A stretch of DNA of 64,000 nucleotides from Trichocoleus desertorum NBK24 (lineage in GTDB: Bacteria > Cyanobacteriota > Cyanobacteriia > FACHB-46). Position 1 is the first letter of the stretch. Each line of letters starts with the position of its first letter. The notes beneath the pieces are model-generated. The model saw only the letters and a list, made by a program, of their open reading frames with translations. It was not told where the DNA came from and searched no databases. Below are positions 53,265-62,701 of the stretch, piece after piece. The stretch covers positions 5,241,767 to 5,305,766 of the forward strand of contig NZ_CP116619.1 of NCBI RefSeq assembly GCF_030409055.1, read 5' to 3'. The translations under genes and the position numbers were made by a program.

Positions 53265-54416
53265 TTATTCCTCTAGAAACCAGCATCTCAACCATGATGG
53301 AATGAACGAATTGCGCTCATACTGACGTTTCATCAAATCATCAAAAACGGTTTGATTGAGATAGCAATAATTCGAGGAGTAGGAGAAAAAAGTATTTGTT
53401 TTAAGTATTGCAACTGCGGGCAAATGTCCTGGTGGTGCTGTCAAAGAATATTGAAGGTCAGTGTAATACAGACGACCATCTTCAAAAGACCAACCAACAC
53501 AATCAATAAAAGCAGCGTAAGCACGCTCATTTTTCCAGGAACCCTGTTCTGGGGGATAGGTATTTGATACTCTTTTCCAAATACGCTGTTGAACACTAAA
53601 ACCAAAACGTCCTTTACTATATCTAAGCCATAGCTTATTAATTAGTTTGAGATCGCCAGGAGGAATCTCTTCTACCTCAAGACAATGCCAACGATCTTTA
53701 TATGGCATTAAGTCATAGATAATTTTTGCTGTTTCCTCATCAGCTTCCTTCCACTGCTCAGCCTCAAGTAGGTCATGCAGTCTTTTGTACTTACCTTCTG
53801 TGACAAAGATTGAGCCGTTACCTGTGTTTGCAGGAACCTCATCGGCAAGTTGAACCAATTTCTTAGCAATTTCTTCTATGTCAGTAGTAGAAGAGCCTAT
53901 AGACTTCTTCCATTTGAAAAGCCTTTTTCGAAGTTTAGAGTTTTTATAACCTTGAGTTTTCAATTCTTGAACAACCCGCTCCTCGGCTTCTTCTTTAGAG
54001 TAGTTTTGCGTTCGAAGCTGATTCAAAATCTCTTGAATTTGAGCAGTAAAATGAGATAAATCCTGACCTATATATATCTGATTTCCTTGGATTTTAATAT
54101 AATCACCCTGTACATAATCACCCTCGATAAACTCATTATAGGTTCCACCACTCAGGTTGATATTTTTGTTATAGTTACTGCCACCCTTCACAAAAGAAAG
54201 TACTTGTCTGATTAGCCGCTGATTTATCCAGCTTGAAAAATACAAATAACATCCAATTAAAAATATAGGAATACCTATAAAAAATCGGAGTGATGGTATT
54301 TTCCAGGTAATTATGAAGCCGATCGAAACCAAAAATAAACCCGAAAGGCAATACTGCCAGTCCTTCGGGATTCTAGAGATAATCTGTATTAGTGAAACAG
54401 ATTTTTTCTCTTGCAT
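53265..54416 (-). CDS. GUN4-domain membrane protein with a GTYN module
   Basis: A 383-residue protein. Two membrane helices (about residues 22-40 and 42-62) are followed by a repeat-like module at 88-135 (LSGGTYNEFIEGDYVQGDYI, then IGQDLSHFTAQIQEILNQL). A helical linker leads to the C-terminal GUN4 domain (about 205-383): YKRLHDLLEAEQWKEADEET, DGRLYYTDLQYSLTAP and the WLRCWFLEE end. GUN4 binds tetrapyrroles and supports magnesium chelatase; GUN4 domains fused to other modules also occur in cyanobacterial signalling proteins. The module is shared with the gene that starts upstream at 54822. AT-rich. Confidence 0.82.
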   Translation of the reverse strand: MQEKKSVSLIQIISRIPKDWQYCLSGLFLVSIGFIITWKIPSLRFFIGIPIFLIGCYLYFSSWINQRLIRQVLSFVKGGSNYNKNINLSGGTYNEFIEGDYVQGDYIKIQGNQIYIGQDLSHFTAQIQEILNQLRTQNYSKEEAEERVVQELKTQGYKNSKLRKRLFKWKKSIGSSTTDIEEIAKKLVQLADEVPANTGNGSIFVTEGKYKRLHDLLEAEQWKEADEETAKIIYDLMPYKDRWHCLEVEEIPPGDLKLINKLWLRYSKGRFGFSVQQRIWKRVSNTYPPEQGSWKNERAYAAFIDCVGWSFEDGRLYYTDLQYSLTAPPGHLPAVAILKTNTFFSYSSNYCYLNQTVFDDLMKRQYERNSFIPSWLRCWFLEE

Positions 54417-54435
54417 TGAGGTTTCTCTTACTGCT

Positions 54436-54822
54436 TCACTGGAGGGGGAGATTTAATAAATTCAGAGCGATTTTGATTACCTCGACAGCAGCTTGCCCTA
54501 TGAGTCCATTCGCAGCACCATCTCGCACATACTGGCCTAACTTAGCCAGTTTCTGCTTGATATTAGGTTGGCTTTTTGCCTGATTAGCTAGCTCGGCGGC
54601 AACAAATTTCTGCGCTTCGTCTGGACTACATTTCCTCTCAGCTTGAATTTGAGTAAGGTGATGTTGAATTTGAGAAATGAATTGCGATAAGTCTTGACTG
54701 ATATTTATGTAGTTGCCTTGGATGTTAATAGAGTCTCCTTGTACGTAGCCTCCCTGGATCGATTCGTTATAAGTTCCACCACTCATATTGATGATGCGAT
54801 CGCCACTCATACAAAAATCCAT
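54436..54822 (-). CDS. Small protein with the GTYN module and helical C-terminus
   Basis: A 128-residue protein (or 124 from ATG at 54810). Residues 13-55 (NMSGGTYNESIQGGYVQGDS, then INISQDLSQFISQIQHHLTQ) match the module of the GUN4 protein next door. The remainder is helical: KLAKLGQYVRDGAANGLIGQ and AAVEVIKIALNLLNLPLQ. Similar modules are attached to effector-associated and death-like proteins in cyanobacteria, from general knowledge. It lies 19 bases upstream of the GUN4 gene and is probably co-transcribed with it. Confidence 0.72.
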   Translation of the reverse strand: MDFCMSGDRIINMSGGTYNESIQGGYVQGDSINIQGNYINISQDLSQFISQIQHHLTQIQAERKCSPDEAQKFVAAELANQAKSQPNIKQKLAKLGQYVRDGAANGLIGQAAVEVIKIALNLLNLPLQ

Positions 54823-54980
54823 TTAGTGTTTTTAGGATCTTAAATCTCTTTTGTCTGAATGGGGATGGCGACTTTTACTACAACACTAAAAGTTTAAAGT
54901 AAGCTTTTTGTTGTCCCAAGCGATCGCGCTTAATTGCCGCCGCCTCACAGGAAGTAACGCAACCGCCATTGGCCCCACAA

Positions 54981-56162
54981 TCAAGTAGAACGAGCCAAAA
55001 GGAATCCCCCTACCCCGAAGCCAAAGATATTCGGTAGCCAAGCTGCCATGATGGGAGAGAATGCTCCCGCTTGGCCTAAAGCTGCACTGAGAAAGGCCAA
55101 TATGTAGTAGACAAAGATAATTAAAATGCTGAGGCCGAAACCTGTAGCTCGGTTGGTGCGGCCTGGTTTAGCGCCTAACACAGCACCGATTAAACCAAAG
55201 ACCACACAAACAAAAGGAAAGGCATATTTGCGTTGGATCTGTACCCTCAACTTACGCAGGCTTTGCTCATCCGCACTTTGCCTGAGCAAAGAGAGATACT
55301 GCTGCGCTTCAGCAATATTCATCTCATTGCTGTCTTTATTCCAGTTGGCTAAGTCGAGTGGGGTGCGAGCGATCGCAAAGGCTTGCTGTTGAAATTCCTG
55401 AATGCCGCTATAAGAGCCATCTGGGGCAACTGCATAAATAGTGCCATCAGAAAAATCCCAGACTTTTTGAGTGGGATTCCAGACGGCAGATTTGGCTGAC
55501 ACAATTTGTTGCAAGTTTTTTTGGCTAAACGTCAGCACCGTGAGGTTGAGCATGCGTTGTCCATCAAATTGCTTGGCATAGAACAACTGCGACAGGGCTT
55601 GCTCTGTTCTACCATCGGGTCGCTTGAGGTTGCTAAATTGTCGGTAGAAGATATCGCGCTGTTGAAAGGTGGGTCGATCGTTCTTCAACGTTCGATTCAG
55701 TAAAACGGAAGCTTGATAAGTAGTCTGAGGAGCGATCGCTTCGTTCAGGGCAAACGTGCAACCTGTCACGGCTAAGCTCAAAATTAGCGCCGGAACTACC
55801 AAGCGTCGAACGCTAATCCCACAACCCCGCAGCGCGATTAATTCGCTATCGGTTGCGAGCCGACCGTAGGCAATCAACGTTGCCAGCAAAGTAGACATGG
55901 GCAAGGCATATACGACAAACTCTGGCAACCGCAGAAAAAAGATCTGAATCGCTAAACTCAGCGGCAGATCGTCGCCTGTTACCTTGCGAACCAAATCAAA
56001 TAAAGTGCCAATCGAAACCGCGATCGCCGAAAATGCTCCTACACCAAACAAAAACGGCATGATCAGTTGACTGCTAATGTAGCGATCCATTAAGGATAAG
56101 CCACCCGTCAACCAAGCTAGGGGCCAGAACAGAAATCGGAAAGATTTTGTGATGCTAGTCAT
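54981..56162 (-). CDS. LptF/LptG-family lipopolysaccharide export permease
   Basis: A 393-residue permease. DRYISSQLIMPFLFGVGAFS starts the first helix; TDSELIALRGCGISVRRLVV is the conserved coupling region; a soluble beta-jellyroll domain occupies the middle; three more helices end the protein. This is the LptF/G transmembrane subunit that extracts lipopolysaccharide from the inner membrane. Cyanobacteria often have one such gene instead of two. It lies 42 bases downstream of the LptB gene on the same strand. Confidence 0.88.
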   Translation of the reverse strand: MTSITKSFRFLFWPLAWLTGGLSLMDRYISSQLIMPFLFGVGAFSAIAVSIGTLFDLVRKVTGDDLPLSLAIQIFFLRLPEFVVYALPMSTLLATLIAYGRLATDSELIALRGCGISVRRLVVPALILSLAVTGCTFALNEAIAPQTTYQASVLLNRTLKNDRPTFQQRDIFYRQFSNLKRPDGRTEQALSQLFYAKQFDGQRMLNLTVLTFSQKNLQQIVSAKSAVWNPTQKVWDFSDGTIYAVAPDGSYSGIQEFQQQAFAIARTPLDLANWNKDSNEMNIAEAQQYLSLLRQSADEQSLRKLRVQIQRKYAFPFVCVVFGLIGAVLGAKPGRTNRATGFGLSILIIFVYYILAFLSAALGQAGAFSPIMAAWLPNIFGFGVGGFLLARST

Positions 56163-56204
56163 AGAAGCCGAAGCCCTGGCGAACAGTCGAACCGAGCTGC
56201 AACG

Positions 56205-56933
56205 CTAACGTTGGAAGTTGTCTCCTAGGTAGTACTGCCGCACCAAGGGATTATTGTAGAGTTCTTCGGCATTACCAGAGGCTAAAATTTGCCCATCCCG
56301 CATAATATACGCGCGATCGGTAATTGCTAAGGTTTCCCGTACGTTGTGGTCTGTAATCAAGATGCCCATTTGGCGATCGCGCAACCGACTGACAATTTCT
56401 TGAATTTCCGCCACCGCGATCGGGTCTACACCTGCGAAAGGTTCATCGAGTAACAAAAATTTGGGGCCTTCTCGTCCTGCTGCCAAGGCTCTGGCGATTT
56501 CGGTTCGCCGCCGTTCTCCACCGGAAACCCTCACACCCAAGGTAGAAGCAACTTTTTCTAAGCGAAACTCTTGTAGCAAATGGTTCAGGCGCGATCGCCA
56601 CTCTCGCCGAGGAATCTTGGTCTGCTCCAGCACCAACAAAATATTGTCTCGGACACTCAAATGCCGAAAAATACTAGGTTCCTGGGCCAGGTAGCCAATC
56701 CCCAACCGAGCCCGTGAGTGCATGGGTAAGCTTGTGATCTCACGATCATCCAGCCAGACGCGGCCTTGATTGGGCTTTTCTAGCCCAGTGGCGATGTAGA
56801 ACGTGGTAGTTTTTCCAGCACCATTCGGGCCTAGCAAACCCACGATTTCTCCTTGGGAAACCGAAAGACTAACCCGATTGACGATCGTGCGCTTGCCGTA
56901 GGATTTGTGGATATTCTCCAGTACAATCTTCAA
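56205..56933 (-). CDS. lptB: Lipopolysaccharide export ABC ATPase LptB
   Basis: A 242-residue ATPase. Walker A GPNGAGKTT, the LptB-typical YLAQEPSIFRHLSVRDNI, signature VSGGERRRTEIARAL, Walker B FLLLDEPFAGVDP and the H-loop ITDHNVRE are intact. It powers LPS extraction with the LptF/G permease downstream. About 130 bases lie between it and the LptA-like gene upstream. Confidence 0.95.
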   Translation of the reverse strand: MKIVLENIHKSYGKRTIVNRVSLSVSQGEIVGLLGPNGAGKTTTFYIATGLEKPNQGRVWLDDREITSLPMHSRARLGIGYLAQEPSIFRHLSVRDNILLVLEQTKIPRREWRSRLNHLLQEFRLEKVASTLGVRVSGGERRRTEIARALAAGREGPKFLLLDEPFAGVDPIAVAEIQEIVSRLRDRQMGILITDHNVRETLAITDRAYIMRDGQILASGNAEELYNNPLVRQYYLGDNFQR

Positions 56934-57004
56934 CGATTTTTACTCCCAACCTAGCTGCATCACCGACCAATCGGCCTTGATGGTATCAAAGATGAGTGGT
57001 CTGA

Positions 57005-57036
57005 GGCTAGTTCTACTGGCTAGTTCTACTGGCTAG
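57005..57036. repeat. 13-bp tandem duplication between lptB and the LptA-like gene
   Basis: GGCTAGTTCTACT occurs twice head to tail at 57005-57030, followed by a third partial GGCTAG. It lies about 25 bases beyond the stop of the LptA-like gene. Confidence 0.85.
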
Positions 57037-57059
57037 GCTCCTAAGATCCAGGGTTCGCA

Positions 57060-57533
57060 TCAAAAAGGTGGGTTCGCCACAGCGGGTGGAGTTGCTGGGG
57101 TTCCTGCTGGGTCAGCCACGATATAAATGGACTCAACCTGTTTGCTCGTCTGCGGTAAAGCCACAAAGCGGCCTTCGTCAATCAGATACGTAATATTCTC
57201 GCCCCGTAAACTATTGCCTTGCTGTAAAACGTACACGTTGCCCATCAAGACAATCCGGCGCTCGCGGCTGAAATATTGAGCTTGAGCCGCAGTTGCCTGA
57301 ATTTGACGAGCTGGGTAAGTAATCTGGACATTGCCACGGGCCGTGACTACTCCTGTTTTGGCATTGGCTTCTTGCACATCAGAGCGCAGGGTGAGAGCGC
57401 GGCCTGGAGCAGTTTGAGCTTCAGCGCTTTTGAGTGTAGCGGGTAGAGCGATCGCGGCTAGGGTTGCAGGAACCAGCAAGGCCGCAGCGAGACGACGGCT
57501 AGTAGAACGGGACAGTTGAGCAAAAGGCAGCAT
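57060..57533 (-). CDS. LptA/OstA-family periplasmic protein
   Basis: A 157-residue exported protein. The signal peptide (LAAALLVPATLAAIALPATL) ends near AEAQ. The mature part is the short beta-taco domain of LptA/OstA: SDVQEANAKTGVVTARGNVQ, YPARQIQATAAQAQYFSRER and RIVLMGNVYVLQQGNSLRG. It would bridge inner and outer membranes in LPS transport. It is first in a run with lptB and the LptF/G gene, so the three form an Lpt operon; LptC and LptD are not here. Confidence 0.85.
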   Translation of the reverse strand: MLPFAQLSRSTSRRLAAALLVPATLAAIALPATLKSAEAQTAPGRALTLRSDVQEANAKTGVVTARGNVQITYPARQIQATAAQAQYFSRERRIVLMGNVYVLQQGNSLRGENITYLIDEGRFVALPQTSKQVESIYIVADPAGTPATPPAVANPPF

Positions 57534-57745
57534 AGGTCGTACAAGTTCAGGAGGGCAAAACAGTAACCGGGGCAGACCTCAGGCTGGACGAGAGGCAAAA
57601 TCTCTGTAGGTAGTTTACCGAATCCTGGTGCCTAGTTCAGGAAGAAGTGTAGCAACTGAGGTAAAACCCTTGACGATTACTATCCTCTGGAAGTTTCATC
57701 GCTACTATCTTCTGTTACGAATGCCTGCAAGCTAAAGCCTGTGAG

Positions 57746-58186
57746 TCAGGATGGAGTGACTAAAACAATTTGAGGCCATTGGGGTTGAGGTTGGGTTGCG
57801 GAAAGGGCGATCGCCTTATCCCCTACCTGGCTCGCTTGCAATTGCTGTCTCAAACTTTCCACGTTTTCTGGGCCTAGGGCTTGAAGTTGCTGCAACAACA
57901 CTGCACTTTGCTCCAGTAGATTTGTGACCTCAATGCCGCCGTAAGTGGGTTGATAGTCTCGCAGCCGATTCATGCCTTCGCCTAGCAGAATTGCCGCACC
58001 ACGCCAATTGAGATTCGACAAATGATAGCAAGCCACCGCAATCTGCAAAATGCCTTGATAGAACCGTCGTAGGGGATCAATTTCCTCTAGCCACAGCGCT
58101 TCTAGAGTGTCATGGCAGGCATAAAACTCGCCTTGGTTAAACTGCTCCACCGCCTGCCAAAACTCTGGTGGCATGGGTTCACTCAT
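57746..58186 (-). CDS. DUF309 protein
   Basis: A 146-residue helical protein with the DUF309 signature: FWQAVEQFNQGEFYACHDTL, then EALWLEE and RRFYQGILQIAVACYHLSNL. It resembles the helical fold of a small putative metal-dependent hydrolase; the function is not established. Its ATG is 30 bases from the stop of ftrC upstream. Confidence 0.88.
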   Translation of the reverse strand: MSEPMPPEFWQAVEQFNQGEFYACHDTLEALWLEEIDPLRRFYQGILQIAVACYHLSNLNWRGAAILLGEGMNRLRDYQPTYGGIEVTNLLEQSAVLLQQLQALGPENVESLRQQLQASQVGDKAIALSATQPQPQWPQIVLVTPS

Positions 58187-58216
58187 ACACGTGCTTCCTG
58201 ACTTAGCTTCCTCAGC

Positions 58217-58585
58217 TTAAGCCGAGAGGCTGCTTCTGACCACGGCTAGCTCATCCATCGAAATTTCCTGTTGCTGGCCCGCAAAGTCATTGTCCGGTTG
58301 CAAAAATAGCAAGCAATGACATTCTTTGCGCTCTCGCATGGGTACGCAGGGGCAATTCCAGAACGTTGCATTGACCTCTGCCTCTTTATCTTCGTAGTGG
58401 CGGCAGGGGCAGAGGGGACAACCCAGTTGGTCTTTATGTTTGGCTAGACCCTCAATCACTACAGCCGTTACAGATGGGTCCACGCAAAAGTAGGTATTGG
58501 TGCGCTTGGCGTAGGTTTCGGCAAAATTTCGCATCGCTTCCAAGTTTTTTTCACTCGCCAAGGCGTTATTTTCAGGTGAGTCCAT
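58217..58585 (-). CDS. ftrC: Ferredoxin-thioredoxin reductase catalytic subunit
   Basis: A 122-residue iron-sulphur protein that passes electrons from ferredoxin to thioredoxin. All the active-site cysteines are visible: Cys56, Cys59 and Cys61 in GCPLCPCRHY, Cys78 and Cys80 in WNCPCVPMRE, and Cys89 and Cys91 in KECHCLLFL. These hold the 4Fe-4S cluster and redox disulphide. The chain matches plant and cyanobacterial FTR-C. The variable subunit ftrV is not in the window. Confidence 0.96.
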   Translation of the reverse strand: MDSPENNALASEKNLEAMRNFAETYAKRTNTYFCVDPSVTAVVIEGLAKHKDQLGCPLCPCRHYEDKEAEVNATFWNCPCVPMRERKECHCLLFLQPDNDFAGQQQEISMDELAVVRSSLSA

Positions 58586-58713
58586 AGGGCAAGCTCTTCA
58601 ATACAAGCGTATTCCAGCATTCTATCGCGGCGCTTCTCTAGGCTGAAGGAAGGCCAGCATCTAGCTAATTCTCTTTAACTGCTAGCGCTTGGCTCCTAGC
58701 TCTTAACGCCTCC

Positions 58714-59877
58714 CTAAAAGCGCTCTAGTGGCGATTGCAAGTGGGTTTGTAAAGATTTATCCGGTTGGATGACTAACCCCGGAAACTCTACGTCGCTACT
58801 AGCCATTAACGGAGCCTTCTGATCTGCGGGGGGCCATAAGACCCAACGGCTACCGGGAGGCAAGGTATTTAGGCTTTGCGGATTTTGAGTTAACCAGACC
58901 ATAGACGAGTCGGGTAAACTCTCTGCTTGCACCTCTTCCCCCGCGTAGGTGCCTGCCAATGCTTCTAAAACCGAGCGATCGCCCTTTAATAATCCTGTAC
59001 CCGCTGTCCACAGCTGCACATGAGTATCACGATGGGCCATGTAGAAATACAGCGAAGCCGCCGCAATCACCGCTTGTTCAAAATCGTCAGCTTGCCAAGA
59101 TCCAGCGCTGTCTAGGCAGATGGCAATTTCTTCCCCACCTGTAAAAACTTCTAATTCCCGCACTCGGAATTCACCATAACGGGCGCTGGTACGCCAATGA
59201 ATTAAGCGAATCGGATCGCCCCAACGGTAAGGGCGCAGGGCACGGGTGATTCCTTCAGTGGCATTTTGAGAGCGGCGGCTACTATGAAACTTAGGGCTAT
59301 TTTCTCGCCCAATTTCATCAATCAAAGGGCAGGCTGTGAGCGGCAAGACGGTGGGGTAGACGATTGCCGCCGCTTTAACAGTGCGCTCCCGTCGACACCA
59401 AAACAACCCTAAAGGAGCAGCGGTGCGTAGTTGTAGAGTGTGCCAACGATACACCCCCCGCTTCTCAGTGGGCTGAAAGTAAGTCCAGCGATAAGTTTTT
59501 CCGGGTGGAATGGCCTCTACGACCGTTGCCGCAGGCTTAGCCAAGCGATAAGGTAGCAAATCTCGGACTTGCAGCAGTGTTTTGGCTTGAGCGGTGCGGT
59601 TTTCTAGGTCTAGCTCAATAGTAAGGTCGTTCCCTACGCTGACCGGATTGATGGGGCGACGTGTTACCTGAATGCTCCGCAGCGATCGCTCTGGCAAAAT
59701 GGCGGCGACCCCTAACAGCGCCACAATTACCCCGCTCATCACGTATAGCCACCCGGACAGCGTATTAGTCCCTGCCGCAAAGAAAAAGATGGCAAGTCCT
59801 GCTAGGAGCCAACCACTGTAGGAGGGCGTTACCCAGTGCGTTTCTAGCCAGTCAGCGATTCTCTTGCCAAGGTTCAT
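58714..59877 (-). CDS. DUF58 membrane protein
   Basis: About 387 residues from ATG at 59877. Two N-terminal helices (about residues 20-60) are followed by a beta region, then the DUF58 core GDPIRLIHWRTSARYGEFRV and LEVFTGGEEIAICLDSAGSW, a von Willebrand-like strand pair. DUF58 proteins commonly pair with MoxR ATPases; none is here. Function unknown. Confidence 0.85.
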   Translation of the reverse strand: MNLGKRIADWLETHWVTPSYSGWLLAGLAIFFFAAGTNTLSGWLYVMSGVIVALLGVAAILPERSLRSIQVTRRPINPVSVGNDLTIELDLENRTAQAKTLLQVRDLLPYRLAKPAATVVEAIPPGKTYRWTYFQPTEKRGVYRWHTLQLRTAAPLGLFWCRRERTVKAAAIVYPTVLPLTACPLIDEIGRENSPKFHSSRRSQNATEGITRALRPYRWGDPIRLIHWRTSARYGEFRVRELEVFTGGEEIAICLDSAGSWQADDFEQAVIAAASLYFYMAHRDTHVQLWTAGTGLLKGDRSVLEALAGTYAGEEVQAESLPDSSMVWLTQNPQSLNTLPPGSRWVLWPPADQKAPLMASSDVEFPGLVIQPDKSLQTHLQSPLERF

Positions 59878-59957
59878 AGGGGATGCGTGTCCTGAAGCCA
59901 AACCGTGAGTTGGGATTGGCTCCAGTCTAGACCAAGCGATCGCGGACTTGAAAGCCC

Positions 59958-60560
59958 TTAGGGCAGAACAGGCGATTCTACTGGGGCTGTCAGCGGGGTA
60001 AAGCGAGGGGGTAGGCTGGCATCTTGCGGAATGAAGTTGGGGGCAAAATCAACCACTGGGTCACCCGCATCCAGACAGGTTGCCATTGCATTCGTTGGGG
60101 TTAGGTCGTCAATCCGGCGGCTCAATCCCACTACACAGTCGGCAAAGCGCTGAGGCAGCAAACTCCGGCGGCAAGTATCCAATACTTCTGGGAGGGCGGG
60201 GTTTTCGGTCTCGCGATTAATATCTACCACGCAACTGGCAAGTTCTAGAGGCCGTCGCACTTGGCGGCAAGTCAAGAGAGCATCCAGACCTGCTGCTGAT
60301 GTTTGACGAGTAATTCGCTCAACACAGTTGGATAAATCTCTGGGGCGGAGAACTTCTCCACAAGCCTCAGCCACAATGGGGGGATCGATCCCCGCATCTA
60401 ACAAGTTAGCGGCACAAGTTTCGTACTCATTGCGTTGAGTTTGAAACAAGAAAGCAGCACCAGCAGGGCCTGGAGGGATGGCGAGGACCAATAACCCAGC
60501 GATCGCTAGGGGTGCTCCAGACAAACGGACTAAGTAGTGCGGAAGATCGATGTGACGCAT
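59958..60560 (-). CDS. Secreted cysteine-repeat protein
   Basis: A 200-residue exported protein. The signal peptide (PLAIAGLLVLAIPPGPAGAA) is followed by four repeats of about 35 residues, each with a Cys pair, for example EACGEVLRPRDLSNCVERIT, TCRQVRRPLELASCVVDINR and TCRRSLLPQRFADCVVGLSR. The tail is proline-rich. The repeats imply disulphide-linked helical hairpins. I know it only as a conserved cyanobacterial type. It is divergent from dxs. Confidence 0.75.
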   Translation of the reverse strand: MRHIDLPHYLVRLSGAPLAIAGLLVLAIPPGPAGAAFLFQTQRNEYETCAANLLDAGIDPPIVAEACGEVLRPRDLSNCVERITRQTSAAGLDALLTCRQVRRPLELASCVVDINRETENPALPEVLDTCRRSLLPQRFADCVVGLSRRIDDLTPTNAMATCLDAGDPVVDFAPNFIPQDASLPPRFTPLTAPVESPVLP

Positions 60561-60741
60561 AACGGCTACTAGGAGAGCAACGAAATCAACAAATAATCAA
60601 CAAACGAAGCTGCGGTGATTGTCTCACATTGTCCAGGGTTTGAGCGGAGGGTTTATAGTTGGTTGAAAAAAGGTCAGTAAAACCATCTAGAGTGAAAAAG
60701 GTAATTAAAATCCATTTCAACGACCCAGGGGGTAGTCCGGT

Positions 60742-62646
60742 ATGCACCTGAGTGAACTGACCCATCCCAACCAATTGCGGGGTCTCTCGGTTCATCAACT
60801 GCAACAAATCGCGCGTCAGATTCGAGAAAAACATTTACAAACAGTTGCCGCCAGTGGCGGTCACCTCGGCCCCGGTTTGGGAGTCGTGGAACTGACGCTA
60901 GGGCTGTATCACACCCTAGACCTTGACCGCGATAAGGTAATTTGGGATGTGGGTCACCAGGCCTATCCCCACAAATTGATTACAGGACGCTATCACCGCT
61001 TTCACACCCTGCGCCAAAAGGACGGGGTGGCGGGCTACCTAAAGCGCGGTGAAAGCAAGTTTGACCACTTTGGCGCGGGTCATGCCTCCACCAGCATCTC
61101 AGCGGCTTTGGGCATGGCTTTAGCTCGTGACTTAAAAGGCGAGAAGTTCAAATCCGTCGCTGTGATTGGGGATGGTGCGCTCACGGGGGGTATGGCGTTG
61201 GAGGCCATTAACCACGCGGGACACCTACCCAAAACCAATCTGCTGGTGGTGCTCAACGATAACGAGATGTCGATCTCGCCCAATGTGGGAGCTTTGTCTC
61301 GCTATCTCAACAAGATGCGCCTCAGCCCTCCCATGCAATTCCTCTCGGATAACCTCCAAGAGCAAGTCAAGCAGCTTCCGTTTGTGGGCAGCTCGCTTTC
61401 TCCCGAACTGGGTCGGATCAAGGAAGGCATGAAACGCCTCGCCGTTCCCAAAGTCGGAGCGGTATTTGAAGAACTTGGCTTCACCTACATGGGGCCAATT
61501 GATGGGCACAACCTGGAAGAACTGATTGCTACCTTTGAGCATGCTCATCAGCAAGTTGGGCCAGTTTTGGTGCATGTCTCTACCATCAAAGGGAAGGGAT
61601 ATGCGATCGCGGAGCAAGACCAAGTTGGCTACCACGCCCAATCGCCGTTTAACTTAGCGACTGGCAAAGCGGCTCCTTCTACCAAACCCAAGCCCGCTAG
61701 CTACTCCAAAGTGTTCGGTGACACATTAGTGAAGCTAGCGGAGAACAACCCCCGGATTGTGGGTATTACTGCGGCAATGGCGACGGGGACTGGCTTAGAC
61801 AAGCTCCAAGCCAAACTTCCTAAGCAATACATGGACGTAGGGATTGCCGAGCAACATGCAGTGACGATGGCAGCAGGTCTCGCCTGCGAAGACGTTCGGC
61901 CTGTTGTGGCGATCTACTCCACCTTTTTGCAGCGGGGTTATGACCAAATCATCCATGATGTCTGCATTCAAAACCTACCTGTCTTCTTCTGCATCGATAG
62001 ATCAGGAATTGTAGGTGCTGATGGTCCTACCCATCAAGGCATGTATGACATTGCCTATCTACGCTGTATTCCTAATATGGTGCTGATGGCTCCCAAGGAT
62101 GAAGCTGAATTGCAGCAGATGATGGTAACTGGGGTTAGCTATACCGATGGCCCGATCGCCATGCGTTATCCTCGTGGCAATGGTCATGGTGTGGCGTTAA
62201 TGGAGGAAGGCTGGGAACCTCTCCCCATTGGCAAAGGAGAAGTATTGCGCCAAGGTGATGATGTCTTGCTCGTTGGCTTTGGCTCAATGGTTTACCCAGC
62301 GATGCAAGCGGCAGAAATCCTCAGTGAACATGGCATTGAGGCGACTGTCGTTAATGCCCGTTTTGCCAAACCTCTCGACATGGAACTGATTGCTCCTTTG
62401 GCGCAAAAGATTGGTCGAGTGGTGACGCTGGAAGAAGGTTGCGTCATGGGGGGCTTTGGCTCAGCGGTCATAGAAGCGCTGATGGATCAAAACGTCGTTG
62501 TGCCTGTGATGCGGATTGGTATCCCGGATGAGTTGGTTGAACATGCAACTCCAGAGGAATCTAAGGTAACGCTAGGTCTCACCCCTTCTCAAATCGCCGA
62601 TCGCATCCGCACCACTTTTGTAAAGCCAGCCGCTGTAGTTAGCTAG
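60742..62646 (+). CDS. dxs: 1-deoxy-D-xylulose-5-phosphate synthase
   Basis: A 634-residue thiamin-diphosphate enzyme, first step of the MEP isoprenoid pathway (pyruvate plus glyceraldehyde 3-phosphate). [52 protein letters not shown] with the ThDP/Mg motif ending [16 protein letters not shown] and [21 protein letters not shown] residues ([11 protein letters not shown]) are present. [15 protein letters not shown] gives the Glu/His-bearing pyrimidine region. Length and start are those of cyanobacterial DXS. A strong terminator follows at 62669. Confidence 0.97.
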   Translation: MHLSELTHPNQLRGLSVHQLQQIARQIREKHLQTVAASGGHLGPGLGVVELTLGLYHTLDLDRDKVIWDVGHQAYPHKLITGRYHRFHTLRQKDGVAGYLKRGESKFDHFGAGHASTSISAALGMALARDLKGEKFKSVAVIGDGALTGGMALEAINHAGHLPKTNLLVVLNDNEMSISPNVGALSRYLNKMRLSPPMQFLSDNLQEQVKQLPFVGSSLSPELGRIKEGMKRLAVPKVGAVFEELGFTYMGPIDGHNLEELIATFEHAHQQVGPVLVHVSTIKGKGYAIAEQDQVGYHAQSPFNLATGKAAPSTKPKPASYSKVFGDTLVKLAENNPRIVGITAAMATGTGLDKLQAKLPKQYMDVGIAEQHAVTMAAGLACEDVRPVVAIYSTFLQRGYDQIIHDVCIQNLPVFFCIDRSGIVGADGPTHQGMYDIAYLRCIPNMVLMAPKDEAELQQMMVTGVSYTDGPIAMRYPRGNGHGVALMEEGWEPLPIGKGEVLRQGDDVLLVGFGSMVYPAMQAAEILSEHGIEATVVNARFAKPLDMELIAPLAQKIGRVVTLEEGCVMGGFGSAVIEALMDQNVVVPVMRIGIPDELVEHATPEESKVTLGLTPSQIADRIRTTFVKPAAVVS

Positions 62647-62668
62647 TCATTGATCAATTATTTGTATA

Positions 62669-62693
62669 GGGTGAGTATTGCTCACCCTTTTTT
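62669..62693 (+). terminator. Rho-independent terminator after dxs
   Basis: Perfect 7-bp stem GGGTGAG/CTCACCC with a five-base loop TATTG, followed by TTTTTT. A second-strand read gives no T-run, so it acts on dxs. Confidence 0.93.
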
Positions 62694-62701
62694 ATTGTTC
62701 T

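Noticed and set aside
60586..60834. 82-codon minus-strand ORF over the dxs start
   Set aside because: It lies opposite the well-supported dxs start and has no coding signature.
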